The position numbers were made by a program, and so were the translations under genes. Below are positions 22,701-34,300 of a stretch of DNA of 64,000 nt, one piece after another. Each line of letters begins with the position of its first letter. The stretch's first letter is position 1. The notes beneath the pieces were generated by a model. The model did not search any database, was not told where the DNA came from, and saw nothing but the letters and a program-made list of their open reading frames with translations. Source of the stretch: Oscheius dolichura. Taxonomy: Eukaryota; Nematoda; Chromadorea; Rhabditida; Rhabditidae. Where the stretch lies: contig OW051495.1 of the NCBI GenBank assembly GCA_932521035.1, positions 7,998,001 to 8,062,000 of the forward strand, read 5' to 3'.

Positions 22701-23497
22701 TTCCGCCTCACGTTCCACCCCCATTTCAGTCTATCCAGACGACAGCTCTCCTTTTATTCTTCCTCTAATCTTTTCGAACGTTTAATCTCGCGCCGTAAGC
22801 TAATTGCCTATTTTTGTCTCGGCGTTCATTGTGATTTAAAGCAAAAGATAAGCGCAACGGGTGGATGATAGTTTTTCTTACCGAGATGAGAAAAGCGGCT
22901 TACCTTAAAACTCTTCGCCAAATTTCTTTAAATAACTCTTTCCCCTTTGAAGTATAAAGATGACGAGCGAACCTTGCTCTTTTTTTTTACCTTGGGGAAT
23001 CATGTGAGCAAGTAGAACTGATCACAGGGGGCTTATTGCATAATGAGCATTCTAGGTAGGATTGTTTTTAGCCGAGTCTAGATTCTTGATCTGGATGGAT
23101 TACGGTAGGAAATTGGCTAGAGAATGGCAAGATATAGAAGAAAGCAAAGAGCAGACCATTCAAGCAGGTACTAAACAGAGCTATAGACCATATGATGTGA
23201 GTACTGGACCACAGACATTCTTCTTTAATGGTACTACCCTTCCCCCAGTCTGCCCGTTCCCTGGTCAGATACAATGCTGAATAATTCTTCTATTGTGTCG
23301 CGATCTTCTTCTATCCATAATCAAGTACTACGAGTAGTAGCGAGAGGCAGAGATATTCTACCCCGCAATCCACTAAACTTCCTTATGTTCTCTCTCTCTC
23401 CCTCTTTATCACATGAATCACATTGTCCCCCTTTTCTTCCCAGTCATAATTTTAGATGATGAGGGAGGAGAAGATAGATCTCTAGCGTAAAATGGGC
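16738..23497. other. 6.8-kb stretch without a recognisable gene
   Basis: Open frames here are all under about 100 codons, pyrimidine-driven and without consistent splice chains. I see TACTGTAA/TACGGTAA motifs and homopolymer runs. Unrecognised single-exon or non-coding genes cannot be excluded. Confidence 0.4.
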
Positions 23498-23506
23498 TAT
23501 AAAAAG
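23498..23506 (+). promoter_or_regulatory. TATA box without an identified gene
   Basis: TATAAAAAG in a GC-flanked context (GGGC before, GCCGCGGG after), followed 30 nt later by CTTCAGTTCAATTCAG. It is a good core-promoter match, but I find no coding region within about 1 kb. It may serve a non-coding transcript or be chance. Confidence 0.35.
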
Positions 23507-26125
23507 GCCGCGGGAATGATCGCGAGACTTCAGTTCAATTCAGGGCCTCTTTCCACCACCCGCTCATCTTCTTATGTAAATTAAAGGAGGGTTGAAAAAA
23601 CACAATAGAGAAAGGAGCGACTATACAAACGGTCAAGAACAATATCCTCCTTAATTAAAAGAATACGGTAGTGACACTTTCTGAACCCAGAAGTTACGTT
23701 TTCGCGGCTATGACCTCCTCGAAATAGAGCTAGCGGTCACAGGATATAGAACGGAGAGAGCAATATGCCACCCACCTGTTTTTTTGCTCTCTCTCCCTGC
23801 TCTGCCGGCTTTATTTCCGAAAATATAATTTTATTTGGTTGAGGGGGAGGCAAGTCAAGGCAGGGCGAGGGGATAGCCACTTGAGCAGAATGATTCACAC
23901 CCTCGACCTCTAGGAACAAGATCTGTCCATATTTTTTGAGGAGGAGGAGAAGAGACGATGATGACCGAAGAGGTTGTGTTTATCCACTTCTCCACCCATA
24001 TTTTGATAAAATTGTCCCCGTGGTTGACCACAGGTTCCCAACTCAGCTTCATAAACATTTCCAATTCCCCACCCACCCCCATCAAAAAAGCTCTCCAGTC
24101 CAAAAGTAGTTCCTTATCGAGATCCCGTCACGACCAATCTGACTCCAGTTAAATGTCTCGTCGTCACATTGTCCGTCTCTTTTACCCCCGCTGCCATCTG
24201 AAGACACAAGGGTGGGGACGATGTGGCGCTAATCCCCCATGGGCGGCGGGTGGACCCCCAGTGTGTGTGTTCTCTTCCGGGTAATTTACTCCTCATTTTA
24301 GTTCCATTCCTCTTCTTATCACTCCCTGATTCTATTTTTTGATTTTCTGATTTTTCATCTTCTTAGGACCAGGGACTGCCAGTGAGCTCTCTCCTTCCCT
24401 CGTGTCATTTACACATTCCGCATTAATATTCGCTTGGGGTGCTAATGAGTCCTGAAGATAACAAGTTTTTTTCTCCTCCAGTTAAGGTCAATTTTCCCAG
24501 GATTGATCACAAAACCCTTGCAATTTGGTCTGGTCAAAGTTTTAAGCCACTTGTTTAACGCGTGGAAGCGTTCTTAGGGGATCCCCCCAGCTTCTCAGCC
24601 ATTCTACTTCCCGCAAAGAGGGGTTCCTTCTTTTTGTAAACACTCGTTGGGAGTCTAAAGACTCTCAAAATAGAATCTTCCATTTTTAAAAGTCTGCAGA
24701 TACGCTCTATGGCGTACAGTAACCCGTAATCCAGGATGACTACCATCTTTCCCCTATAAAGGGCTCTGTTGTTAGAAACAGCCCTTTCTCATGTTAACTG
24801 GCTGCCGAAAACACGAATAAAAAGCTGGAAAATACTTCCACCCGTTCGAGAACGACTCCCATTCCGCCCTCCACCATCCGCTCTTCCTAATCGCTCATTA
24901 AACCGAGACCGTGAAAGCACCTGGCTTCCTCTTCCAAAAAGAATAAAAATAGAAACAGAGGCGGTAACTACTGGCCGATGGCCATTTCTCACGTTCGACA
25001 AAAGTTCACAGCTTTATTTAAAGTTGTCGTCGTTGTACTTGACTTTAAGTAAGACGAGTCACAATCCCCTCCCGGGTTTTTGAAGGGCAAACATGACGAG
25101 ACTGCGTCAGAAGACAAGGCGAGAGAGAAAAGAACCTTTCTCGCCCCCACGTGATGATGATGGCGTCCTCTTGTAAAAGCCGCCCAATTTCTCATAAAAT
25201 GTGGGAACTACTGCTTGTTTTCTTCTGCTTCTCTCTCTTATCTTCTCCTCCTAGGAGGAACATGATATCCCCGCCTCTAGACTTCCGTGAAGAGGCTAAA
25301 ACATGAATTATTCGAAACATGGATGATAGTCGCGTGTTGTAAGGCCGGGGGCTTGACTTCCTCTTTACGGATCTTATCACGACTTTTTGAATATTTTATA
25401 GGGAAGGCTGCCTCATTTTCAGGCTGTCCTGGCTATAGTCAGGTTGCTTTTTCGTTTCCTCTACTTTTAAAAGAAGGGTCCTCCAGGGTTCGTATACTTG
25501 TACTGTACTCACAGCTAGCGCATTCCCTCCAGGACCTCTGTTTAAACAATATCCAAGACTAGGTACCGTAATCGCCTCCTGCAAACTATAAAAACTTCTC
25601 ACGACCCTTGAGTTCTACGTGCAGTTCCCTTATATCGTATGCTTTTGCATTCCCACAAGTTTTTTGCCTCTTTTAAAACTTCTTTGGAGTCGCGATAACA
25701 GAGAACGGGACCTCTTTTATTCCTTTTTAAGAATCCACGCTTTATTTAAGCAACTGTTTCTTGAGCCCTTCCTGATCTTTCCTTTCAACACTACCGCCAC
25801 TCGCCATCTGGAAAACGTAAAAAAGCGCCAGGAATCACTCTCCATGTGGTCTTGTGCAGCTCACTTTTATATAAACAATCATTTCGGGGACAACGGGAGA
25901 CAGCTAGCGAGCGAGAGAGAAGAAGAGAGTAGAAAGACAGAACCAGTAGTTCTTGGTCTTTGTGCAAGGGGCGTAAATTATGTCGAGATGGAGTCCTCCT
26001 CATTCCAGATTCCTCTCTCACGAGGAGATGCCTGATCATGACTGCCTAGCTCTTTCATTCTCCCTTCTTTCCTCCCTCTGCACTTTGTATCAATTAAAGG
26101 ACTAATCCTTCTTTTTCAGAATAAA
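23507..26125. other. Intergenic, no gene seen
   Basis: Contains a TATAAA at 24755-24760 beside a short hairpin around AAGGGCT...AGCCCTTT, and several frames up to 138 codons without coding support. The right end is a trans-splice-type acceptor (TTTTTCAG) just before the next ATG. Confidence 0.35.
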
Positions 26126-26710
26126 ATGGGCTCTGGTATGGCCAAGTGTTCCTCTTCTGAAACCTACTACAAGCGACGAAAAGGAGGAAAAAGTAAGTAA
26201 CCCCCCTAGAGAACTTGTACTTATCCCACAATTTACAGATGACAGTTGTTTTGCCAAAGAATACAGTGAATATTGGAACAAGGACCCTAAGAAGGGAGGG
26301 TTCGGAATGGATAGGAATGAATACAACTTCAGCAGTGGCATTTGTAAGTTCTTTTCCTATAGTTAGACGGGGGCTGAATGACATGACATTTGGGTGAAAT
26401 ATTCATGATGATATCACGCCTTCCCCCTCCGGAGAACTACTTACAATTTCTGCCCTTGGGAGGAACTGCTTGCAAGGTGCAAATGACTTCCTGGAGGACC
26501 TAAAAAGATTACCTACAGTATCCCTTCCGGTCGTCATAGGACCCAAAAAAGACCTTGTTGACCTCAGCAACCAGACTAATGTTATTTGCTATAGTGAAAT
26601 GGGAGAGCCTCCTGATCTCTCTAACCTTATTTTTCTCTCCAGCAGCATATGGTAATTGTAGCGGGAATGTTCTAGCTGACCCACTGGAAAATGATCCTCC
26701 TTATACCTAA
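26126..26710 (+). CDS. Small protein of unknown function, three exons
   Basis: Exons 26126-26192, 26239-26343 and 26643-26710 sum to 240 nt, 79 residues. TTTTTCAG lies 6 nt before the ATG, as expected for an SL trans-splice site. The protein begins M-G-S-G-M-A-K-C-S-S-S and has a basic K-R-R-K-G-G-K run. A Y-S-E-Y-W-N-K-D-P-K-K-G-G-F-G segment follows, and it ends at N-D-P-P-Y-T. Three cysteines. There is no signal peptide or membrane segment. M-G-S-G could accept an N-myristoyl group, which is only a suggestion. Frames join cleanly across both introns. A serine-rich frame after an acceptor at about 26806 may be an alternative last exon. I do not recognise the family. Confidence 0.6.
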
Positions 26711-27179
26711 TTTGTCTCTTTTGCGGGAAGGGGATAATTTTAGCTAGTGGCCAGATGTTGCAATAACTCCAGAATCAGGCTCAACATTTAAATTTTCCTT
26801 TTCAGCAAACCCCCGACGACAATCCGGCTTCGTCTCCTCATTTTCTGCTGAGAATTCAACATCGTCAGGAACAAGTTCGACGAATTCATCCCAACGATAT
26901 AAATAAGCGGAGTCTGGGAGAGAGAGAATGAGCAAAACCACACACGGCATCAATCACTCTAAACATTTCTATTGCTTTACATACATATTTCTTGGGAAGC
27001 ATCTTCTTTCCCTGGTGATACTATTGTGATACTCCGATATAATTTCTATCCATCTATCTATTTCTATATCTTCTGTCTTTTCTTCTTCACTATGTACTGT
27101 GTATTCTTTTTATTCATTCTGTTATGTGTATACATGAATCGAAAAAAATAAATAAATCTTCTCTAAAAAGTCGAGTCTG
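26711..27179. other. Intergenic between convergent genes
   Basis: A short serine-rich plus-strand frame (about 26807-26907, ending at TAA) after a CCTTTTCAG acceptor could be an alternative last exon of the upstream gene. AATAAATAAA at about 27147 suits plus-strand polyadenylation, and TTTATT at about 27109 suits the minus-strand gene. Confidence 0.4.
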
Positions 27180-27407
27180 TTAGACGGAGAACCGTGCTGG
27201 AGCTGATTTGGCATTTCCATGCAATAGGAAACGTCTTCTTCCTTCTCTCCTTATCCTCTTGTCATCCAATGGAGAGATATTCTGGTATTTTGGAGGTACG
27301 GTAGCTTTGAATAGGTCTTCATCATGGAAGTCGTCCAAGAAATGGCCATTCGCGAGGTATAAAACTGCTGCTAACAAAAACAGGGCAGTAAAGATGGAAA
27401 ATTTCAT
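27180..27407 (-). CDS. Secreted neuropeptide-like precursor
   Basis: Single exon, 75 residues. TTTCAG ends 2 nt before the ATG, so the mRNA is probably trans-spliced with a minimal leader. Residues 1-21 are a signal peptide (M-K-F-S-I-F-T-A-L-F-L-L-A-A-V-L-Y-L-A-N-G). The mature part is acidic at first (D-D-F-H-D-E-D-L-F-K), then basic with possible proconvertase sites: D-K-R, R-R-E and R-R-R. Cleavage after R-R-R would release a C-terminal peptide F-L-L-H-G-N-A-K-S-A-P-A-R-F-S-V. That is the usual layout of nematode nlp precursors, but there are no repeated peptides and no amidation glycine. Role inferred from layout only. Confidence 0.65.
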   Translation of the reverse strand: MKFSIFTALFLLAAVLYLANGHFLDDFHDEDLFKATVPPKYQNISPLDDKRIRREGRRRFLLHGNAKSAPARFSV

Positions 27408-28454
27408 TCTGAAAGGAAGGCCTAGAGCATAGGATATGGTCGCGGGAGCAAAACAAAATCAAGAAGTTTAAAACTAGGAAGAAATAGAAAGGGGGCAGGC
27501 TTCGGAATAGGAGATTAGTTTAAAAATGATGGTCAAACTTGAATGAGAAAGAAAAGAACAGTAGGAATGTCTAGAAGGGCAAGATCCAAGACAACGGTAG
27601 CCAGAAACCGAAAAGGTTTCTCATCAATAATGATCCTTCTTCTCCTTCTCTATATATATCGTCAATCATTTCCAACGGTTTATATTTGTACCTTGTCTGT
27701 TTTTTAAATAGCATCATGACAAAGAACAGAGTATAGAGGGTTAAATGACTATACTGTTGATGATTATCAGTGGTGTTGATGTTATGGTTTATAAAAATAA
27801 AAACTAGATATTTTTTAACAACGAAAGGGGGTGATCTTTCCCGTGAGAGAAATAGAGAAATAACAAATAGAAATGGAGAGAACAAGACGGAGAAGATGTG
27901 GAGAAGGTATGACGAGTATTTTGAGAGTTGAACCAGTATTAGTTTCTCTATCTTTTCCGGCACTGTGGAGGAGCGTTTATTGTGAGTAATAGTAATAATA
28001 GCTTCTTCGCTAAAGAGGGGACTATACCCAGACAAGATCATCGTTTTCATTGAACTGTTCCAAAAACAAGGTTCTAGATCAGATGTTTCTATTTTTAGAC
28101 AGTACGAACTGCAGATGATATTGTCGTTTCTCATTCTCAACGATCGGGAATGCAAGGAAAAGAGATGAGTTTTTGGAGGGGGTTTCACCAAATTTTAGGG
28201 GAATTCTTCTTTTTGAGCTCTGCCTTTCTGTAATAGGAAGAGTTCTTTAGTATTTTATTCTGTCATTATCATTTCTTTTTAGAAAACAATCGCTATCACA
28301 GCTGAATTAAAATCGGTAAGAGAAGCACCCATAGCAAACTATAAACAACATACTGTATATATTTTGTCACAAATTTGCACAATAAAAAAGAGAGAAGAGA
28401 CCAGCATCGGGAAAGGGAAAGAAGTGGACAAGCGTACTGTACTTGGCAAGCTTA
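27408..28454. other. Intergenic, one long minus-strand open frame
   Basis: A 206-codon frame (28191-27571, minus) is open, but its composition is dominated by I, F, L and S, with no motif and no flanking splice signals. I leave it uncalled. The right end is the 3' flank of the testin gene. Confidence 0.35.
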
Positions 28455-31363
28455 TTATTGCGATGGGGCGAAGTTCGTCCGACAAGAGGAGGAACAGAAC
28501 ACGTTGGGATGTTTCATGATGAATTTTTTGTTCATCAGGCAGTTTTGGCAGGTAGCACATCTGAAAACCGGTCTACAGTTGCTCATTCTGGTTGGAAGAA
28601 CCCACTTGAAGCATTCCGCTGTGGCGTGCCAATGGTACTCCTTATAATTCAGTCGCTTCTCATCAGGTTCTATCTTTTTGTGGCAAGATTCACATGTCTA
28701 AAAGGTTACCCCTTATTTTTCTGAAATTTTAACAAGCCTTTGCAAACTTCTCCATATAACAGGGAATACAGTAGGGCTGCTCGTCCTTGGTCATGTAGCG
28801 GTGCCCTCCAAGCTTTAGGTCGCATTTATAACAGGCGAAGTGGTCCACGTGCCAGGCCTTATCCTCCGCCCAAGTGTATTCATTGGCGAAGATTAACTGA
28901 AAGCTTTTGGGTACGTTTTCGTCTAGATCTTGGGCAATTTAGAACACAATTTCTGCTGGACACGTCACTATACCTGCCCACATAAGACCCTATCTTTTCC
29001 TGATAAGCAGCCAGTCATTTCTCGGTCTTTTCATTTGCTCGCCCATTCTAATGCCCTCTTCACCTGATTTTAGCCAAACATTCAACCGCCTTGGACAGAA
29101 AATTGGAAAGGTATGGAATTTTTTAAACAAGAAAGAAGAATTTTAGGTTTTCCAACCGAAAAATAAGTATGCTCCTGTTTCGCAAGATGAAAATGCTCCA
29201 GAGGAAAAAGTACCCAAACATGTGATGATTCATAACGAAGCGCAGATAGAAGTAGTCCAAAATAACGTCTACCAAAACGTTTGTCCTCTAATAACTGAGT
29301 GGGGAAACCATCATACGGAAGGGGTAAGGTATTTATTTCAGGCTAAAATCTAGCTTTTCAGCACGGCCCAATGATCGATTTATTTCCTAAGGAGTTGAAC
29401 CTAAACCCGCTACAGAAGCTCTGCCTCGGAGTAGGAGCCTTTGTATTGGCTCTTGCAATCGTCATAATTGTCCAATCGATTGTTCAAATTATTATTGGAG
29501 TGCTATTTTTGGTAGGCCTGGGAATGTCTGCCTACGAATGGGTAAGATTTTAAGCTTTTAGGAAAGTTGAACTACTGTTCTAGGTGAAAAAGACGGTCCT
29601 GGAAGAGGAAAACAAGAAAAAGAAGATTAAGAGAGGATTGAAGGATTTCGGGAACAAACTCGTAGAGATTCTAGACGACGCTTGAACTAATTATTGTAAC
29701 GGTTGCGGTATAAAATTGTGGAACAAAATAAGCTCGAATTCTTGGGATTAGGACATTTCTGAGATTAACCGAGGATTTGGGGCGGAAACGAAAAGGATAC
29801 CCACCTCATCGCAGCCAGCACATCTTGGGTACATACTGTCAGCATAATGCCGTCCACAGTAATATTTTCCATCCTTGTGGAAGTAGATAATATCCACCAG
29901 CAGCTGCTCACAGGTAGCACAACGGAAGCAGTTCGGATGCCAGGCGTCTTGACACCTCCCGTGGTCGGTTTTAATTCCAACGTCTCCATGTTTAAAAAGA
30001 TCGCTACACTTTTGACACTCCTGGAAACATACAATATAAAAAAATTGACAATTAGCTTACCGTAACCGGAGGGTGCATGGCCAGGTGGGCCATTGCCTTC
30101 TGCATGGTCTCTTCTGGATTCTCATCTCCGTCGACGTCCACTGCTTTCATAAGGGGGCGTTTATTGTCAACTTCGAAAACTGTTCCAACTCCGATGATCT
30201 GAAACAAATTACTCGACGAAAATACTAGTATCCTTACGTTTTTCCTGACGTTTTCAACAAAAGTAGAGAGGGCTTTCTTGTCATTTTCACTAGTGAAGCG
30301 GGAATCTTCCACATTACAGTCATAAAGGGGTAATTGATATTGTAGACGGCTCTTTCTGTTCTCTTCTCCGACTGTTCCAAGAATTGGCCTCTCATTTTCT
30401 GGCAGGGCTTTCATGTACTTTTCGACGAGGATCTTGTCAGGAGCAGGGGCCCAAGTGTATTCGACTGGGGGCTGAAAATATAGAAATTAGGGAAATGAAG
30501 GGAAAAGCAACCTTATTCTCCTTCTCTGTGGGAGACATACGGTAATTATAGACAGCTGTGGGGACAGTGCGAGGAGAGGGATCGGCAGCTGGCATCTGGG
30601 AACCTGAAAAGACTGCTGGTTGCATGATTCTCACGCCTAAAACAGCTCTGCGGGGAGGAACCACGTGAGAACATGTTAATTTTGGGGAATTGGCAGATGG
30701 GAGTGGGGGGCAGCCTTTGCAATGGGAAACTTTACCAGCGACGGCCTTATTTCTTTTTCAGTAGGCAATTTACCAGTGGTTTAGTCGAAAAGCAGTAACA
30801 TTCAAATTCTGTTTGAGCGGGAAAAGATAGTGGATTAATTTTCAAGCTGACTATCCTTTTTAAGCAAGAAAATCTGAAAGGAGCCCCCGCTAGGGTCGCT
30901 AAAAATGCCCCGAACTAAAAGTATAGCTGCGACGGGCAATACGCTATCATAAACATCCCCAATGAGTCAAATACGCAGGAGCAATGGCCCCCTGCTTACC
31001 TCTTCGATCTCCAATTCGCTGGAATTCCTTTTCAAAATGTTCCTTTGCTCCAAACAACCGGCCAATAATAATTTGAGCATGGTCGAATTCATTAGGTAGG
31101 CGGACGTCGTGTTCATCCATCCGGCAGCCGCATATTTTACAGATTTTCCTGGAAAAAAGAAGGTCTTGGAGAGAAATTAAAGGAATGAATTACCTCCAAA
31201 AGTGGAGATCAAGTCCTGGGCAATCACAATTTCTGCACAATGATCCGGCTCCAATTTCATGTGCCAATACGTGTTCCTTCCTGTTTCCCAGGTTATAAAT
31301 ACCGGGATTGGTGACAAAACAGGGAGCCTCGTCCACGCGGGGACTCTCGACTGTTTCTGTCAT
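28455..31363 (-). CDS. tes-1: Testin homologue (PET domain and three LIM domains)
   Basis: Nine exons on the minus strand: 31363-31194, 31148-31000, 30636-30512, 30471-30238, 30198-30061, 30020-29805, 28896-28738, 28697-28606, 28560-28455; 1389 nt, 462 residues. The N-terminal part carries the testin cysteine-rich motif (C-R-N-C, L-H-F-W-R-K-I-C-K-I-C-G-C and D-E-H-D-V). A PET domain follows (Y-T-W-A-P then L-P-E-N-E-R-P and L-P-L-Y-D-C). Three LIM domains follow: LIM1 (C-Q-K-C...Y-Y-C-G-R-H-Y-A-D), LIM2 (C-A-G-C-D-E-L-I-F...C-I-P-C-Y), LIM3 (C-E-S-C-H-K...C-S-S-S-C). Testins act at actin-based adhesions and cell junctions. TTTTCCAG lies 17 nt before the chosen ATG, a likely trans-splice site; an upstream coding exon is less likely. 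The intron after LIM2 seems to use a GC donor (28737-28698). A plus-strand gene is nested in the 908-nt intron 28897-29804. Confidence 0.92.
29051..29685 (+). CDS. Small membrane protein nested in the testin intron
   Basis: Exons 29051-29110, 29147-29323, 29362-29541 and 29584-29685, all phase 0; 172 residues. The N-terminal 80 residues are polar with no signal peptide. A long hydrophobic block (L-C-L-G-V-G-A-F-V-L-A-L-A-I-V-I-I-V then I-I-I-G-V-L-F-L-V-G-L-G-M) forms one long or two close membrane segments. The tail is lysine-rich (E-E-E-N-K-K-K-K-I-K-R-G) and may be a coiled helix. The gene lies wholly in a testin intron on the opposite strand, so it must have its own promoter. I do not recognise the family. 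Confidence 0.75.
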
Positions 31364-31380
31364 GGGGAGTAAACTATTCA

Positions 31381-34300
31381 CTGGAAAATAACAACAATGA
31401 ACGGGAATAAATAGGGAAGAGGGAAGACCAATAATGAAAACTGAGTCAGAAGATGTGAGAGCGAGGAAATGGAAAAATTATGGAGGAGGGGTGGAAGGAA
31501 CAAGCTAATGGAATGGCGCCAAAGGTGATAAGACTAGGGAATTGGGGGTTCCTCTTGCGGTCGTCAGCTGACTTTATCAAGAGGAATTAAAGTTCCCGCC
31601 ATAACTTTGGTTTAAAAAAAGATTTAGTGGAAGTGTATGGTAGTACAGTGGTTCCTGTAAGTTCTCATGGGCATCCTCCCTGCTCTCCCACAGTGGGCGC
31701 GGTATAAGCACCCCCTCCCATTCATGGTTGCTCTTTTGTTGTGAGTGTTGGCACCTGGTCCCCCTCTTTCGCTCACTCTCGCTCCCTTTCGCTCTTGTAT
31801 AACTGCGAGGCACTCGCGAGGGGAACACCACAGCCAGCCAGCCATATTGTCAGCTGGGAGATTGAGTTACCCGGAGAGAAGTGACGGTAAATTGTGACAC
31901 CGGCTTTTCTGACTCAAACCACTTATAAATTCACCATTTAACAGGGAAAACAATGTAATAAAAAAAGGGAATGACGATATATTACGAGGAAAAAAGGGAT
32001 ACACGCGGTTGTTGATATCGTTGACAATTTTTCGGGGAATGATGAGGCAGCCTCGCGTTTCTTCCGTTAACAAATGAGACGGAAACTAAAATTGAAGGCA
32101 AACAGAGACAAGGTAGAAAGTAGAATATAGGAAACAGGAAGAAGAGTAAAAGACCTAAAAGTAAAAAGGGCGATTTATTTCAATCTATTCCACGGCTGGA
32201 GCCAGACAAATTTCGTTTTCAGGTCTCAATGAGTGACAGAGGAAGTTTACCGGGCAAAAACACCTTCTGGGTAAAGCTAGGAAGGCGGAGCAACGCGCAA
32301 TATTGGGTAGAGACGGCCGAGAAGGAGAATTCCCTCCAGTGCCCATGGGCATTCCATTAACTTTCATGTCAGAAATATCGAAAAGAAAGGTTAATTAGCA
32401 CCCAAGAAATGTAACATCAGCCAAAAAGTGTATCTTGAGTGGTACCGAGAAAGCGGGGAAGGCGAATGGTTCCCCCCGGCCGCAACAAATGTTAAAAGGC
32501 TGCTGTGTTTAATGGGAAAGTAATGACTAACTATGGCAGAGCAAAAACACGATGCTCTCACCTATTTTTCCATATTGAAGCAAATATGGTGGAAAATAAA
32601 CGGTGGAACAATGCTGCGGACCCCCTGGACGGCTGTTGTGCAACAACATTGCGGCAGCCCTTTTCTCTAATTACCTTTCGACCAAAGGAGACAATAAATA
32701 AGGGGAAAACAGAGGGAAATAGAATTAAAGGAAGGCTGTTCTCAAAAGGGAATTATTCGACTTTCCTGCTGCTTATGGGGTTGAATCAGTATTCCGCCCC
32801 CTTATCTGTCCCCCACCTGTCCTCCCGGTCACCCCCTTTTCTCGCATGGCGTCTCCCACGTACCGAGACTGGCGAATAGTCCCTGCCCCCCGAAATGGCA
32901 AACATATGGTTTGTTGGTTATGGCTAAGAAAGGCGGCTTGCTAGACTGAGCCGCTCGAAAATTCAATAAACACATTTCAATGACTATGGAAAGGCTTGAA
33001 AGTAGAGGGAGAGGGAGAGACGGAAAAAAGTAAGCGGCAGCCCGTTCGTGTGAAATTGATAGACGAGGTAATGCATTCAATGGTTCCGCCGCTATGGAAA
33101 GCCTGGAAGCCAATTGCATAGGACAGGAGGCCCTTGGGGAGAAGGGGAAGGGGCAGGCAAAGAATGTGCTTCGGCATTTTGTGTCTCTGAATTTGTTTGT
33201 GTCCTTCTACTAAGGCCTTGACGAGGCTATTGATCCGGGGAATAGGGAAGAATTGTTTAGAAATGGAGTTCAAAAGGTTACGACGGCGGAAAGGGACTAT
33301 TTTCGGCAGCTGGCGGCTACTACTGCATAGAAAATGAGGTTATAGTGCGTAAAGCAGGGAGAGAAGCCGATTTTACTCGCCTTTGAGCTAAAAAATCTCT
33401 TGTTTTGAGAGAAAAATAACTGGAAATGGGGTTAGAAGAGAAAAAATAAGAAAAGGAGTCAAAACAGGCACCAGGTGGGCAGAAAGGAATGTGATTATTT
33501 GGAATTTTGTGGACAAAACAGGGGAAACCGTGTTAATTTATGGAAAACAGGAGAAAACGGCCAGCGGAAGGGGGGAAGCGCGACAGACAAAGAACAAAAG
33601 TCGCCAGCAGATGACCAAACAACTGCCGGTGGGAAACGCGCTTGGCTGTGTTTTCCCAATAGGGAAAACGATAAAACACAGGAAAACCCTGGTTATGAAA
33701 GTATGGAAAGGAAAGTTATGAAAAAGGAGGGGAACGAATAAACAGAAGAAGAAGGAAAAAAGACGAGGTGGGAACGGCTGTCTGCCCACCACATTGGATG
33801 CTATTAAAAAGGTCAAAAAATCAGCAGAAAATAGAGATAATAAAGCTCTCAAGCACTTGACATGTTGCGTAATATTAGAAGGCGGTCACTAGTGTGGCCT
33901 TCTAGTGGTGTGTATAGGTGACAGCAGCAATGGTGTCCTTTCTAGTCAGCCAGGGAAGATCCCCCCTTGCACCCCACCCGGCTGCCTCGTATTGATAGAC
34001 GGGAGATTAGCACCACTCGCCGGAAAAGGCGCCACGAGCTTCAGCGCCAGGGTTAGTCAACAATCAGAGAAAAGTGAAAAATCTCTCCAAATAACATTTT
34101 AGAGGAAATTGGGGAGAACATGATAGAGGGGGCTATTGATAGAGAGATGACTCACCAGTTCTCCTAGCACGAAGGAATTTCACATTATTTCTAGCGGTTT
34201 TAAGATTTCTACAAATGTCAACAGGAGAGGGTAAAATAACATGGAAAAGACTAGACAGACATGAGTCATTGCCTCCCGGCAAAAATAAAGGAAGACCCCC

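Noticed and set aside
22463-22768. 101-codon plus-strand frame
   Set aside because: No splice context or motif; proline/leucine-rich from pyrimidine runs.
25619-26035. 138-codon plus-strand frame
   Set aside because: No coding composition, no acceptor before the ATG, no recognisable domain.
27571-28191. 206-codon open frame on the minus strand
   Set aside because: Composition is I/F/S-rich with no domain, no trans-splice acceptor near the ATG and no conserved motif; likely chance in AT-rich DNA.
33475-33741. 88-codon lysine-rich plus-strand frame
   Set aside because: Purine-run artefact upstream of testin; three overlapping frames are equally open.
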